Below, in pieces: positions 44,028 to 52,178 of a stretch of 64,000 nt of DNA (position 1 is the stretch's first letter; each line of letters opens with the position of its first letter). Origin of the DNA: Rhodobacter sp. NTK016B. GTDB taxonomy: Bacteria; Pseudomonadota; Alphaproteobacteria; Rhodobacterales; Rhodobacteraceae. The DNA lies in the NCBI RefSeq assembly GCF_017303295.1, contig NZ_JAFKOK010000008.1, positions 62,001 through 126,000 on the forward strand, read 5' to 3'. Under the pieces are notes generated by a model. It did not search any database and had not been told where the DNA came from. It saw only the letters and a list, made by a program, of their open reading frames with translations. The position numbers were made by a program, and so were the translations under genes.

Positions 44028-44097
44028 CACGAGCATTAAGGAGATGGAGCCGGTTAGAACCAGGCCCAATCGTGGGCTTACCACTGACAGGCTGCTG

Positions 44098-44154
44098 TCA
44101 GCTCTCGTCCCTCCCGACTGTCCCGACACCTCTCTCCAACATCACTCTCGACAC
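44098..44154 (-). CDS. Possible 18-residue leader peptide
   Basis: A GTG at 44154 follows AAAGGAGGT with a 6-base gap, one of the strongest ribosome sites in the window. The frame encodes VSRVMLERGVGTVGRDES and stops with TGA inside a perfect hairpin. A promoter and terminator bracket it. There is no run of one amino acid as in classical attenuator peptides. It may be translated for its own sake, or translation may control the downstream hairpins. Confidence rests on the ribosome site alone. Confidence 0.4.
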   Translation of the reverse strand: MSRVMLERGVGTVGRDES

Positions 44155-44192
44155 TGGACCACCTCCTTTCGCTAGGGTTTAACCGTAAGGCG

Positions 44193-44220
44193 ATGGTGGC
44201 ACAGATCTGGTGTTTGTCAA
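44193..44220 (-). promoter_or_regulatory. Predicted promoter of the small transcript upstream of arfB
   Basis: A perfect -35 TTGACA (44220-44215) and a -10 CACCAT (44198-44193) are 16 bases apart on the minus strand, 6 bases after the queuosine transporter stop. The start would be near 44186. Confidence 0.5.
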
Positions 44221-44226
44221 AAACTT

Positions 44227-44862
44227 TCAGACCGGATTTTGGGTCAATTTGCGTGTGATGAGTCGGAACGGCAACAGAGCGATCATCGCCAGTGACAATT
44301 TGACCATCCAATCGGCAATCGCCAGAGAAACCCACAAAGGTGTCACCGGACCGACACCGAGCGCTGGCAAACTTTCCTGCGCCCAGCTAACATCCGCCGC
44401 CGGGTCGATCCAGCCGAACGCCGCCGAGAAGCCGATCGAAAAGAACAGCGCGGTATCGAGCGAGCTGCCGACAAGCGTCGAAATCAGCGGCGCTTTCCAC
44501 CACGCGCCACCGCGCACGGCCGAGAAGACGCCGATATCGACCATCTGCGCGACAAGGAAAGCCAGCCCCGATCCAAGCGCAATGCGCAGCGTCACCGCCG
44601 GGAATTCGTAGCCGTCGCCCTGGATCATGATTTGCGTGCCGATCAGCGAGCAGATGACGCCCACGGCAAAGCCCGCCCAGACGACGCGGCGCGCGGCCTG
44701 CGGGCCGTAGACGCGGTTCATCACGTCGGTGATGAGGAAGGCGAAGGGATAGGTCAGTGCACCCCAGGTAAGCCAGTTGCCCAGCAGGAATTGCACGAGA
44801 ATATTCGAGGCCACGACAATGGCGGCCATGGCAAGAATGCCGGGAAGATAGGTTCGGGTCAT
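44227..44862 (-). CDS. yhhQ: Queuosine precursor transporter (YhhQ/VUT family)
   Basis: A 211-residue inner-membrane protein with six helices that imports 7-cyano-7-deazaguanine or 7-aminomethyl-7-deazaguanine for queuosine in tRNA. Typical segments are ASNILVQFLLGNWLTWGALT, YPFAFLITDVMNRVYGPQAA, RIALGSGLAFLVAQMVDIGVF and ISTLVGSSLDTALFFSIGF. The ATG at 44862 gives the family start MTRTYLPGILAMAAIVVASN. No clear Shine-Dalgarno precedes it; the upstream leader is instead highly structured. Confidence 0.92.
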   Translation of the reverse strand: MTRTYLPGILAMAAIVVASNILVQFLLGNWLTWGALTYPFAFLITDVMNRVYGPQAARRVVWAGFAVGVICSLIGTQIMIQGDGYEFPAVTLRIALGSGLAFLVAQMVDIGVFSAVRGGAWWKAPLISTLVGSSLDTALFFSIGFSAAFGWIDPAADVSWAQESLPALGVGPVTPLWVSLAIADWMVKLSLAMIALLPFRLITRKLTQNPV

Positions 44863-44937
44863 TTTCTGAAACCGTTTTGACAAGGTGGTCGGGGACTTGG
44901 CCACCCTGTCCCCGAGGCGAAACCTCGGCACGGGCGA
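44863..44937 (-). promoter_or_regulatory. Structured leader of yhhQ with mutually exclusive pairings
   Basis: On the minus strand a stable hairpin CCGAGG-TTTCG-CCTCGG (44928-44912) is followed by GGGGAC (44913-44908), GACAGGGTGG (44910-44901), GTCCCC (44896-44891) and CCACCTTGTC (44888-44879). GGGGAC can pair with GTCCCC, or GACAGGGTGG with CCACCTTGTC (10 bp, one G-U), but not both fully. This resembles a switch. It lies before a gene for uptake of a modified base precursor. Confidence 0.45.
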
Positions 44938-44943
44938 CGCGCC

Positions 44944-44972
44944 CCTCTACGCCCTCAGGCCCTGTCTGGCAA
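44944..44972 (-). promoter_or_regulatory. Predicted promoter of yhhQ
   Basis: TTGCCA (44972-44967) and TAGAGG (44949-44944) are exactly 17 bases apart on the minus strand. The -10 is weak. The start would be near 44937. Confidence 0.4.
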
Positions 44973-45114
44973 GCGGTTTGCGCGCGCGACGCGGGTCGTT
45001 TGCAGGCGCGCGCGACATGATGCCGATGTGAACGGCGGGCGGGACTCAGGTCTTTGCGCAGAGCCGATCAATGCTATCGTTACCGTGTTTAGCCTATGGC
45101 ACGAGGATCATTTG

Positions 45115-48100
45115 ATGACGTTGTTTTCGCTGCGCGGCTCGACCGCGCTTGTCGCGCTGTCCGTTTCTCTGTCGGTGGGTCTGCCGGTCATGGCCCCCGC
45201 GCAGGACAGCCCCACGGTGCAGATCCAGAGCGAGGACTGGCAGCAGGTCACGCAGTTCGGTTTCAGCTTCGGGCTGCCGCCGGGCCTGACGCAGATCCGC
45301 GATCTGCCGGAAATGGTCGCCTATTCCGATCTCGACGAAGACCGCGAAAGCGGGATCCTGATCGACATTCAGCAATTTGATGAAGAGCAATGGGAATTCG
45401 TTCAGGACACCGGCCCCGAAGCGCTGACGATGATCCTGAACGCGCACCACCTTGTGGAAGTGACCCCTCAGGACGAGACGATCCGCGCGCAGGGGCATGA
45501 TTTCGCGGTGTTTCGTGGCACGGGGATGCTTGAGCGGCCCTCGGGCGAGCTTGTCGAGCATCAGGTCATGTTCCTCGTATCGATGGAGCAGGATATCGAC
45601 GGCCGCGCGCTGATTATCGGCGTGGTCGGTGTCGGGCTGGGCGGCGAGGCCTCGGGCGCGCTGCAGGCCGAGTTCATCCGCGCGCTGGAGGGCAGCGAGG
45701 AAGCGACCGACACCCCTGACACGCAGGAAGACGGCGCGCTGGCGCCCGAATCCGAGCCGGACGTGATCGCCATGGCCGAGCCTGCCGCGCCGGATGTGAC
45801 GATGGCCGAGCCGCAATCCGACGGTGTGACGCTCGCCGAAGAGGCCACCGATTCGGCCAGCGCGCCTGCCACCAGTGCCCCGGCCAATACCCCCGCGCAA
45901 ACGGCAAGCGACGCCCCCGAAACGACCGAGGCCGCGCCGGAAAACCCCGCTCTCGACGCGATGCTGGCGGCTTTTGCCGGGATGGCCGAGCCGTCTGGCC
46001 GCATCCCCGAAGGCTGGGCGCCCCAGGAGATCGCCGGGCTCGGCTTTGCGGTCCCCGAGGGTGCCGAAGTCCTGCCAACGCCCCCGGAACTCGAAGGCCT
46101 CACCGCCGGTTTCCGCATCGCGCTGGACCCGCCGCGCAGCGAGGGGCAGATCGCCGTCGGCCTGTTGCCGCAATCGCTTTTCCCCGTCGCGCCCGGCGAT
46201 GACGGTTTCGTGGAAGCGATGGCCGAGCAGGACAACATCACCGCCGTCGAAAGCCCGCGCCGGGTGATGCTGGACGGGCACGAGATGATGGTGATCGTCG
46301 GCGCCTCGGAATCGCGCACGGTTCTGACGCTGATCGATCCGGAACCGGATGCGGATGGCAACCTGTTGTTCATCGACATCCAGACCACGAATACCGATCC
46401 CGCGATGGCGCAGACCTTTACCGCCGACGCGCTGGCATCGCTGGCGCCCGCCGGGGCAGGCGACGCCGCCACGCCCGAGGCCGATCCGGCGATGGCCGCG
46501 CTCGATGCGATCGTGGCCGAGATCGAGGCGATGCCCGATCCCGACGGTTCGCTGCCTGAAGGCTGGAATAGTTATGACCGTTACGGCGTCCGCGTGGCGC
46601 TGCCCGATACGGCGATGATTCTGGCCGACCGGGGCCCCGGTGAGCGGCGCGAATTCATCGCCCGTCAGCCCCTGCCCGAGGCCGAGGGCGGATCGCTGGA
46701 ATTCGCCGTTCTGATCCTGTCGCGCGACGATGTCGATGCCGCGCCGGGCGACGAGGGCTTCCTTGCGATGATCTCGTCCGACCGCCCCGAACGGGCGCGT
46801 GAAAGCGCGCGGCGGGTAATGGTCGGCGAACGGCTGATGCGGCTTTACGTCGTCGGCGGCGATCCGATGCCGGATACCGGCGATCCGGCATCGGTCGAGA
46901 TCTATCTGACCGATCTGGAACCCGACGCGGGGGGCGATTTCCTCGTCCTTGGCTATCGGGCACGCCTTGCGCCGATGGACGATGTGCTGGCGACCTATGG
47001 CCAGTATCTGCAGGCGCTCGCGCCCGAAACGCCGGAAGTCGAGGCAGAAGGCACCCCTGAGGCGAGCGCGGCCATGACTGCCGAGGCTCCGTCAACTGAG
47101 GCCCCGTCAACTGAGGCGCCCGCAACAGAAACGGCCAGCGCCGAATCTGCGGAAGCCACGCCCTATGGCACGCCCGAGGGGCTGACGCCCGAGGGCTGGA
47201 ACCGCTACGACCGCTTCGGCCTGAGCATCGCCATGCCGCCCTATGCCGAGATCCGCAACGACGAAGCTGAAGGGCCTCAGCGCGCTATCAACCTGTATCA
47301 TAACGACAGCAGCGCGCGCACCCGGTTCGAGGGCGGGATCGCCATCCTGCCCGGCGCGCAGGTGACAGCGCGTCCCGGCGAGGAAGCGTTCCGCGCGATG
47401 CTCGAAGGCTTCGCCGGTGTGCCGGTCACCGATACGGGCACGACGGCGATGCTGGGTGATAGGTCCTTCCGGCTCTATACCGCCGAAGGGATGCGCGAAT
47501 TTCACAGCAATATCGAACGAAATCTGATGGGCTTTTACCTTGCAGGGGAACCCGATGCAGACAGCGGCGATCTTACGCTGATCGGCGGGTCGCTGCGGGG
47601 ATACGAGCCCGATATTGCACAAGCGACGATGACGGGGATCATTCGGTCGCTGAGCGTCGCGGGCGAGGCCACCGGCAGTGCGCCGACAATCACGGCCACG
47701 TCCCCCGAGGCACCGATGCCACAGACCGCCCCCGCCGAAGACACCGCGTTGACCACGATCCTGACCGGCGTCGCCTCGATGACCCTGCCCGACACGCTGA
47801 CCATCACCGAAACGCGCGAGGGTGATGCCAATGTCTACATGGCGCTGGCCGAAGCGGCCGCACCGGACATGCCGGTCGTGGCGATCGCGGCGGGGATCCT
47901 GGACCGACCGCTGCGGCGGCAAGTCGAGCGGATGGTGCATAGCGTGCAAGCGGTGGTCGAGACCGAGATCAACGGCGTGCCTGTCTGGGTGCTGTATGGC
48001 CCCTCGACGCGAGCGATGGATGCCCGCCGCACCGGTCCGGGCGAGGACCTGCCCGCGCGGCTGGTGGTCCCGGCCGTCTGCACCGGCGCCGAGCCGCCCT

Positions 48101-48801
48101 ATCTGGTGGCGATGATGAGCGCGCCGGGGGACGAGGCGTTGCTCGACATTCTGCAACCGGCGCTGCACCTGACCGTACCGCCGGGCGCCACGCCCTGCCC
48201 GCCTGCGATGATCGAAGCCATCAGGGGGGCCGCCATCGCGGGCCCCGCGACAGGCTCGCCGACTGGCCCCGCGACGGGTCCTGTGACTGACCCTGTGACT
48301 GACCCTGTGACGGGCCCCGTCACCTCTCCCGGCGTCGCGGTGGGTGAGCCGCATCCGCAAAGCTCCCCCTCGCTGGCCATGGCCGAGGCTCAGGCCTGGG
48401 AAGAGGCGCAGCGCAGGGGCACGCCCGAAGCGGTGCTCGCCTTCCTTGCGCAATATCCGCGCGGGCTGCATTCGGGCGAGGCGCGCGGCTGGCTTCACGC
48501 GCGCGACATCTATGCGCCCGACGAGTACCGGCCTGATCCGGCAGCGCTGCCCGAACCGCCCGAGGCCATCCGCCCGCCGAGTGACGCGGAAGCGTGGCGT
48601 ATCGCTCTGGCGGATGGCCGGGCTCAAGGTCTGTGGACCTATCTCAAGGCCCATCCGAACGGCGATCACGTCGCCGAGGCCCAGCTCATGCTGACCGAGA
48701 TGCTGGCGCCGCGCGGCACGACCGGCGGTGTGGTGCGCGATCCGGCACGGCCCCCCGCGCCCGAAGCGCCCCGGCCCGATCCCGGCCCGATGAAGCGCTG
48801 A
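45115..48801 (+). CDS. Very large exported protein with five degenerate repeats
   Basis: A 1228-residue protein with a signal peptide (LRGSTALVALSVSLSVGLPV, cleavage near APAQD). I do not recognise the family. Internal repeats of about 150-200 residues begin with an aromatic-glycine pattern, best seen as IPEGWAPQEIAGLGFAVPEG (about 295), LPEGWNSYDRYGVRVALPDT (about 480) and TPEGWNRYDRFGLSIAMPPY (about 691); weaker copies start near 38 and 885. Low-complexity Ala/Pro/Thr/Glu linkers join them. The C-terminus (about 1090-1195) has two copies of a helical repeat ending in AQYPRGLHSGEARGWL and KAHPNGDHVAEAQLML. The ATG at 45115 has GAGG 8 bases upstream. Probably an envelope protein. Confidence 0.75.
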   Translation: MTLFSLRGSTALVALSVSLSVGLPVMAPAQDSPTVQIQSEDWQQVTQFGFSFGLPPGLTQIRDLPEMVAYSDLDEDRESGILIDIQQFDEEQWEFVQDTGPEALTMILNAHHLVEVTPQDETIRAQGHDFAVFRGTGMLERPSGELVEHQVMFLVSMEQDIDGRALIIGVVGVGLGGEASGALQAEFIRALEGSEEATDTPDTQEDGALAPESEPDVIAMAEPAAPDVTMAEPQSDGVTLAEEATDSASAPATSAPANTPAQTASDAPETTEAAPENPALDAMLAAFAGMAEPSGRIPEGWAPQEIAGLGFAVPEGAEVLPTPPELEGLTAGFRIALDPPRSEGQIAVGLLPQSLFPVAPGDDGFVEAMAEQDNITAVESPRRVMLDGHEMMVIVGASESRTVLTLIDPEPDADGNLLFIDIQTTNTDPAMAQTFTADALASLAPAGAGDAATPEADPAMAALDAIVAEIEAMPDPDGSLPEGWNSYDRYGVRVALPDTAMILADRGPGERREFIARQPLPEAEGGSLEFAVLILSRDDVDAAPGDEGFLAMISSDRPERARESARRVMVGERLMRLYVVGGDPMPDTGDPASVEIYLTDLEPDAGGDFLVLGYRARLAPMDDVLATYGQYLQALAPETPEVEAEGTPEASAAMTAEAPSTEAPSTEAPATETASAESAEATPYGTPEGLTPEGWNRYDRFGLSIAMPPYAEIRNDEAEGPQRAINLYHNDSSARTRFEGGIAILPGAQVTARPGEEAFRAMLEGFAGVPVTDTGTTAMLGDRSFRLYTAEGMREFHSNIERNLMGFYLAGEPDADSGDLTLIGGSLRGYEPDIAQATMTGIIRSLSVAGEATGSAPTITATSPEAPMPQTAPAEDTALTTILTGVASMTLPDTLTITETREGDANVYMALAEAAAPDMPVVAIAAGILDRPLRRQVERMVHSVQAVVETEINGVPVWVLYGPSTRAMDARRTGPGEDLPARLVVPAVCTGAEPPYLVAMMSAPGDEALLDILQPALHLTVPPGATPCPPAMIEAIRGAAIAGPATGSPTGPATGPVTDPVTDPVTGPVTSPGVAVGEPHPQSSPSLAMAEAQAWEEAQRRGTPEAVLAFLAQYPRGLHSGEARGWLHARDIYAPDEYRPDPAALPEPPEAIRPPSDAEAWRIALADGRAQGLWTYLKAHPNGDHVAEAQLMLTEMLAPRGTTGGVVRDPARPPAPEAPRPDPGPMKR
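47083..47127 (+). repeat. 15-bp tandem repeat inside the large exported protein
   Basis: Three units of GAGGCTCCGTCAACT type (third diverged) encode E-A-P-S-T repeated in a linker between the third and fourth protein repeats. The first two units differ at one base. Confidence 0.8.
48247..48330 (+). repeat. 12-bp minisatellite inside the large exported protein
   Basis: Seven 12-bp units, of which GTGACTGACCCT occurs twice without change (48283-48306), encode a (V/A)T(D/G)P tetrapeptide array in the linker before the C-terminal helical repeats. In-frame unit gain or loss would vary linker length. Confidence 0.85.
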
Positions 48802-48923
48802 CAACAGGGCGCGCGGGCTTCCGCGCGTCCCCCTTGCCAATCGGCGCATGGCGTTGCAGGTCAAGGCCATGCGCTTTTTTCTGCGCCCCCTTTCTGCACG
48901 CGCCATTCCTGAAGGAGCCCGCC

Positions 48924-50180
48924 ATGATCTCGGACACGCCCGGCCTGCTCGACGCGGTGCGCGACCGCTTCGCCCATATCGATGTCTGCCCCTTCGAAGG
49001 GCCGCGCGCCTTTTTCGAGAATGCCGGCGGCGCGCTGCACCTGAAATCGGTGGTCGAGACTTCGGCGCTGTATGCCAGCTATCCCGACAATCAGGGCCGG
49101 CCCAATGCCGCCTCGCAGGCGCTGATGGCGGCGATCGACAAGGGCAAGGCCGATATGCGGCTGTTCCTGAACGCGCCAAAGGGCGTGGTCTTCGTCGGCG
49201 AAAGCGGCACCGAAGTGCTGTTCCGGCTGGTGCGCAACGCCGCGACCGGGGCCGAAAAAGGCGGCGTCATGCTGCGCTCGACGCTGGAGCATCCGGCGAT
49301 GGGCTCGTCGATGCAGCACTGGGCCGCGCAGACCGGGCGCGAACTGATCGAGGTCAAGCATGACGACGCGACCGGCGTGGTGGATGTCGAAGCCTACAAG
49401 GCCGCGCTGCGCCCCGATATCCGCGTGGCCTCGATCATCCATACCAGCCCGGTGACCGGCAAATCCACCGATGTGAAGGCCATCGCCGCCGCCATTCGCG
49501 CGGTCGCGCCCGAGGCACTGATTATCGTCGACGGCATTCAGCATGCCTGCCACGGCCCGGTCGACGTGACCGGCTACAATGTCGACGGCTATGCGCTGAG
49601 CCCTTACAAGATGTTCTCGCGCCATGGCTACGGGGTGGGCTGGTGCTCGGACCGGATGACAGCGCTGGATCACGAGCAGATCATCGGCAACGGCCCGCTC
49701 AGCTGGGAGCTGGGCACGCGCGACACCGGGGCCTATGCGACCTTTTCGGACGTGATCGCCTATTTCGACTGGCTGGGCGGGCAGTTCTCGGACGCGGACG
49801 ACCGGCGCACGCGGCTGGAAGCGGCGGGGAAGGCGATCCACGCGGAAGAGGCGAAGCTCACCGGCTGGATCCTGAACGGCACTGGCAACCTGCGGGGCCT
49901 GGCCGAGATGCCGGGCGTGCAGCTGATCGCGGGTGACGGGCCGCGCGAGGGGGTGATCTCGATCCGCGTCGAGGGCTGGGATACCAAGGCGCTGGTGGAA
50001 TTTCTGGGCGCCAAGGGCGTGCGCACGCATATCCGCAAGGCCGACAATTACTCGGGCAACGTGCTGAAACCGCTGGGGCTGCCCGATTGCGTGCGGATTT
50101 CCTATTGCCACTATAACAGCGAAACCGAGGTGGCGAAGCTGCTGGGCGCGATGGAAGAGGCGCTGGCCTCCAAGGGCTGA
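48924..50180 (+). CDS. Class V PLP-dependent aminotransferase-fold protein
   Basis: A 418-residue enzyme of the cysteine desulfurase/aminotransferase class V fold. The PLP Lys is in SPYKMFSRHGYGVGW, the Asp that contacts the pyridine nitrogen is in IIVDGIQHACHGPVDV, and FENAGGALHLKSVVE forms the N-terminal substrate region. No mobile-loop Cys of IscS/NifS type is evident, so it may be an aminotransferase or lyase. GAAGGAG lies 6 bases before ATG at 48924. It is separated from the preceding gene by 122 bases. Confidence 0.88.
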   Translation: MISDTPGLLDAVRDRFAHIDVCPFEGPRAFFENAGGALHLKSVVETSALYASYPDNQGRPNAASQALMAAIDKGKADMRLFLNAPKGVVFVGESGTEVLFRLVRNAATGAEKGGVMLRSTLEHPAMGSSMQHWAAQTGRELIEVKHDDATGVVDVEAYKAALRPDIRVASIIHTSPVTGKSTDVKAIAAAIRAVAPEALIIVDGIQHACHGPVDVTGYNVDGYALSPYKMFSRHGYGVGWCSDRMTALDHEQIIGNGPLSWELGTRDTGAYATFSDVIAYFDWLGGQFSDADDRRTRLEAAGKAIHAEEAKLTGWILNGTGNLRGLAEMPGVQLIAGDGPREGVISIRVEGWDTKALVEFLGAKGVRTHIRKADNYSGNVLKPLGLPDCVRISYCHYNSETEVAKLLGAMEEALASKG

Positions 50181-50189
50181 GGCGGGTGC

Positions 50190-50292
50190 GGTGCGTGCAG
50201 AGCACGCACCCTACGGGCCGGGCTGCGGATGGCAGAACGCCCGCACCGACAGGCACGGGCGCAACGCTGTAGGGTGCGTGATCTCACGCACC
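50190..50292. repeat. GTAGGGTGCGTG inverted-repeat element, copy 2
   Basis: GGTGCGTGCAGAGCACGCAC plus CCTAC on the left and GTAGGGTGCGTG plus ATCTCACGCACC on the right flank a 54-base centre. Each arm is a palindrome as in the copy at 41284-41343, and the outer sequence CACGCACCGTTCCG is the same in both. It lies between convergent genes. Confidence 0.75.
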
Positions 50293-50302
50293 GTTCCGGG
50301 CC

Positions 50303-51097
50303 TCAGATCCCGTCGCCGACGAAGGCCTTTTCGATGACGTAATCGGCAGGCGCCGAGTTCGAGCCCTCTTCCAGCCCGAAGCCTTCCAGCACCGCCGCCA
50401 CGTCCTTGTTGAACGCCAGCGACCCGCAGACCATCGCGCGGTCGCAGTGTGCTGTCAGCGGGCCGTCAAGCCCCAGATCCGCGAAGACCTGCCCGTTCAC
50501 CAGATTGTCGGTGATGCGCCCGCGATAACGGCTCTCTTCGCGCGTGGTGGTGGGGTAGTAATGCAGCTTGCCCGCCACCAACTCGCCGATCAGCGGATCG
50601 GCTTCCAGCGCCTCGACCAGCGCGCGGCCATATTCCAGCTCGTCCGCCTCGCGGCAGGTATGCATCATCACGACGCTGTCGTATGTCTCCCACGTCTCGG
50701 GCTCGCGCAGCAGCGAGGCGAAGGGCGCGAATCCCGTGCCGGTGGCCAGAAACCACAGCCGTTTGCCGGGTTTCAGCGCGTCATGCACCAGCGTGCCCAC
50801 GGGTTTGGGCCGCAGAATGATCGGCTCACCCACCTGAATATGCTGCAGCTTCGAGGTCAGCGGCCCGTCCGGAACCTTGATCGAGTAGAATTCCAGCTCG
50901 TCATCCCAGGCAGGCGAGGCGATGGAATAGGCCCGCAGGATCGGCTTGCCGCTGTCGCCGGGCAGCCCGATCATCACGAATTCGCCCGAGCGGAACCGCA
51001 GGCTCTGCGGTCGCGTCACGCGGAACGAAAACAGCCGGTCGGTCCAGTGGGTGACGGCGGTGACGGTCTGCAGGTCGGGGTTGATCTGCTGGTTCAT
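50303..51097 (-). CDS. fpr: Ferredoxin-NADP reductase
   Basis: A 264-residue FAD enzyme that exchanges electrons between NADPH and ferredoxin. FAD motif LRAYSIASPAWDDELEFYSI, NADP motif FLATGTGFAPFASLLREPET and the C-terminal MVCGSLAFNKDVAAVLEGFG are standard for the bacterial Fpr type. The ATG at 51097 overlaps the stop of the DUF934 gene. As the last gene of the sulfur operon it probably supplies electrons to the ferredoxin-type sulfite reductase. Confidence 0.93.
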   Translation of the reverse strand: MNQQINPDLQTVTAVTHWTDRLFSFRVTRPQSLRFRSGEFVMIGLPGDSGKPILRAYSIASPAWDDELEFYSIKVPDGPLTSKLQHIQVGEPIILRPKPVGTLVHDALKPGKRLWFLATGTGFAPFASLLREPETWETYDSVVMMHTCREADELEYGRALVEALEADPLIGELVAGKLHYYPTTTREESRYRGRITDNLVNGQVFADLGLDGPLTAHCDRAMVCGSLAFNKDVAAVLEGFGLEEGSNSAPADYVIEKAFVGDGI

Positions 51098-51471
51098 GCA
51101 ATCCTCCGCAATCTTGCGCGGTAATCGTGGCCCTGCCAGTCGGCGCGGCTGAGCCATTGGTCCTGTGGCTGACGCTCGGCCAGATCGTCGGAAATCTCGA
51201 CCTCGTCGAAGCCCGCGCGGCGGGCCATCGCGTATTGGTCGGCGATGACGTGGCCTACGGCCCTGAGCCGGCCGGTAAAGCCCGCCCGGCGCAGGCGCGC
51301 GGCCAGCGTGAAGCCGCGTCCATCGGCGAAGCTGGGAAACGCCACGCGGATGGCGGTGATGCCCTCGAGCTGATGCTCGACGGCGGCGATATCCACGTCG
51401 GGCGCCAGGTCGAACCATGCGCCGTTGTGGCTGTCGGGCGCGAAGCCCGTATCGGTGACGATCACACTCAC
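51094..51471 (-). CDS. DUF934 protein, sulfur assimilation operon
   Basis: A 125-residue cytoplasmic protein of DUF934: AIRVAFPSFADGRGFTLAAR, LRRAGFTGRLRAVGHVIADQ and YAMARRAGFDEVEISDDLAE. Its function is not established, but it is regularly found between cysH and cysI or reductase genes. It starts with GTG at 51471, overlapping the cysH stop (GTGA) and with AGGAG nine bases upstream, and overlaps fpr by four bases. Confidence 0.87.
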   Translation of the reverse strand: MSVIVTDTGFAPDSHNGAWFDLAPDVDIAAVEHQLEGITAIRVAFPSFADGRGFTLAARLRRAGFTGRLRAVGHVIADQYAMARRAGFDEVEISDDLAERQPQDQWLSRADWQGHDYRARLRRIA

Positions 51472-52178
51472 GAAGCCTGTCTCCTGATCACGCGGCCATC
51501 CACGATATGGATGCCGCATTCGTCCTTGTCGGTCCCGCGCCAGCGTCCGGCGCGCGGGTCTTCGCCCGGCGCGACCGGGCTGGTGCAGGGCGCGCATCCG
51601 ATCGAGGGATAGCCCTTGGCCACCAGCGGGTGCCGGGGCAGATCGTGCGCGTCCATATAGGCGCCCAGATCGGCCGCCCTCCACCCGGCGAGCGGGTTCA
51701 CCTTCAGGTGGCGAAACGCCTCGTCCCATTCGAACAGGTCGATGCCCTTGCGCGCGCCGCCCTGAAAACGCTTGCGCCCGGTGATCCAGCCGTCGAAGCC
51801 TTTCAGCGCCTGTTCCAGCGGGCGCGTCTTGCGCAGGTCGCAGCAGGCGTCCTGATTGCCCCGGTGCAGCATGTCGAACGGGTCCTTGGCGTCCAGCACC
51901 GCCGCATCCGGGTTGATGACGCGCAGATCGGTCAGGCCCAGTCGCCGCGCCATATCATGCTGATATTGCAGCGTTTCCTCGAACAGCATCAGCGTGTCGA
52001 TGAAGAGCACCGGCACATCGCGGTCGATCTCGGACACCATGTGCAGCAGCACGGCGCTGTCGGCGCCGAAGCTCGACACCATGGCGATCTTGCCCAATGC
52101 GCCCGAGAGCGCGACGCGCAGCGCGCCCTCGGCATCGCCCTCGTATCGGGCGTTGAGGCGGGAAAGATCAGGCTGCAT
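51468..52178 (-). CDS. cysH: Adenylyl-sulfate (APS) reductase
   Basis: A 236-residue reductase producing sulfite from activated sulfate with thioredoxin. The P-loop-like SSFGADSAVLLHMVSE starts the domain. The Cys pairs CC (112-113, in ACCDLRK) and CAPC (195-198) are the [4Fe-4S] ligands that mark the APS-using type rather than the PAPS-using type. The canonical C-terminal ECGIH motif with the nucleophile Cys is present as KDECGIHI. It overlaps cysI by 11 bases. Confidence 0.94.
   Translation of the reverse strand: MQPDLSRLNARYEGDAEGALRVALSGALGKIAMVSSFGADSAVLLHMVSEIDRDVPVLFIDTLMLFEETLQYQHDMARRLGLTDLRVINPDAAVLDAKDPFDMLHRGNQDACCDLRKTRPLEQALKGFDGWITGRKRFQGGARKGIDLFEWDEAFRHLKVNPLAGWRAADLGAYMDAHDLPRHPLVAKGYPSIGCAPCTSPVAPGEDPRAGRWRGTDKDECGIHIVDGRVIRRQAS

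Larger units (their letters stand above)
43991..44186 (-). ncRNA. Candidate structured small transcript upstream of arfB
   Basis: A predicted RNA of about 195 bases from a start near 44186 to terminator T2. It contains an 18-codon frame with a strong ribosome site, then hairpins CTGACAG-CAGC-CTGTCAG (44084-44101), GCCCA-CGAT-TGGGC (44064-44077) and the terminator stem. It could be a leader RNA for arfB or an independent dual-function RNA. No known family is recognised. The gap between arfB and the queuosine transporter (43905-44226) is otherwise empty. Confidence 0.45.

Noticed and set aside
44863-44937. Classical preQ1-I riboswitch before yhhQ
   Set aside because: The A-rich 3' tail and the usual short loop of preQ1-I are missing, so only a generic structured leader is reported.
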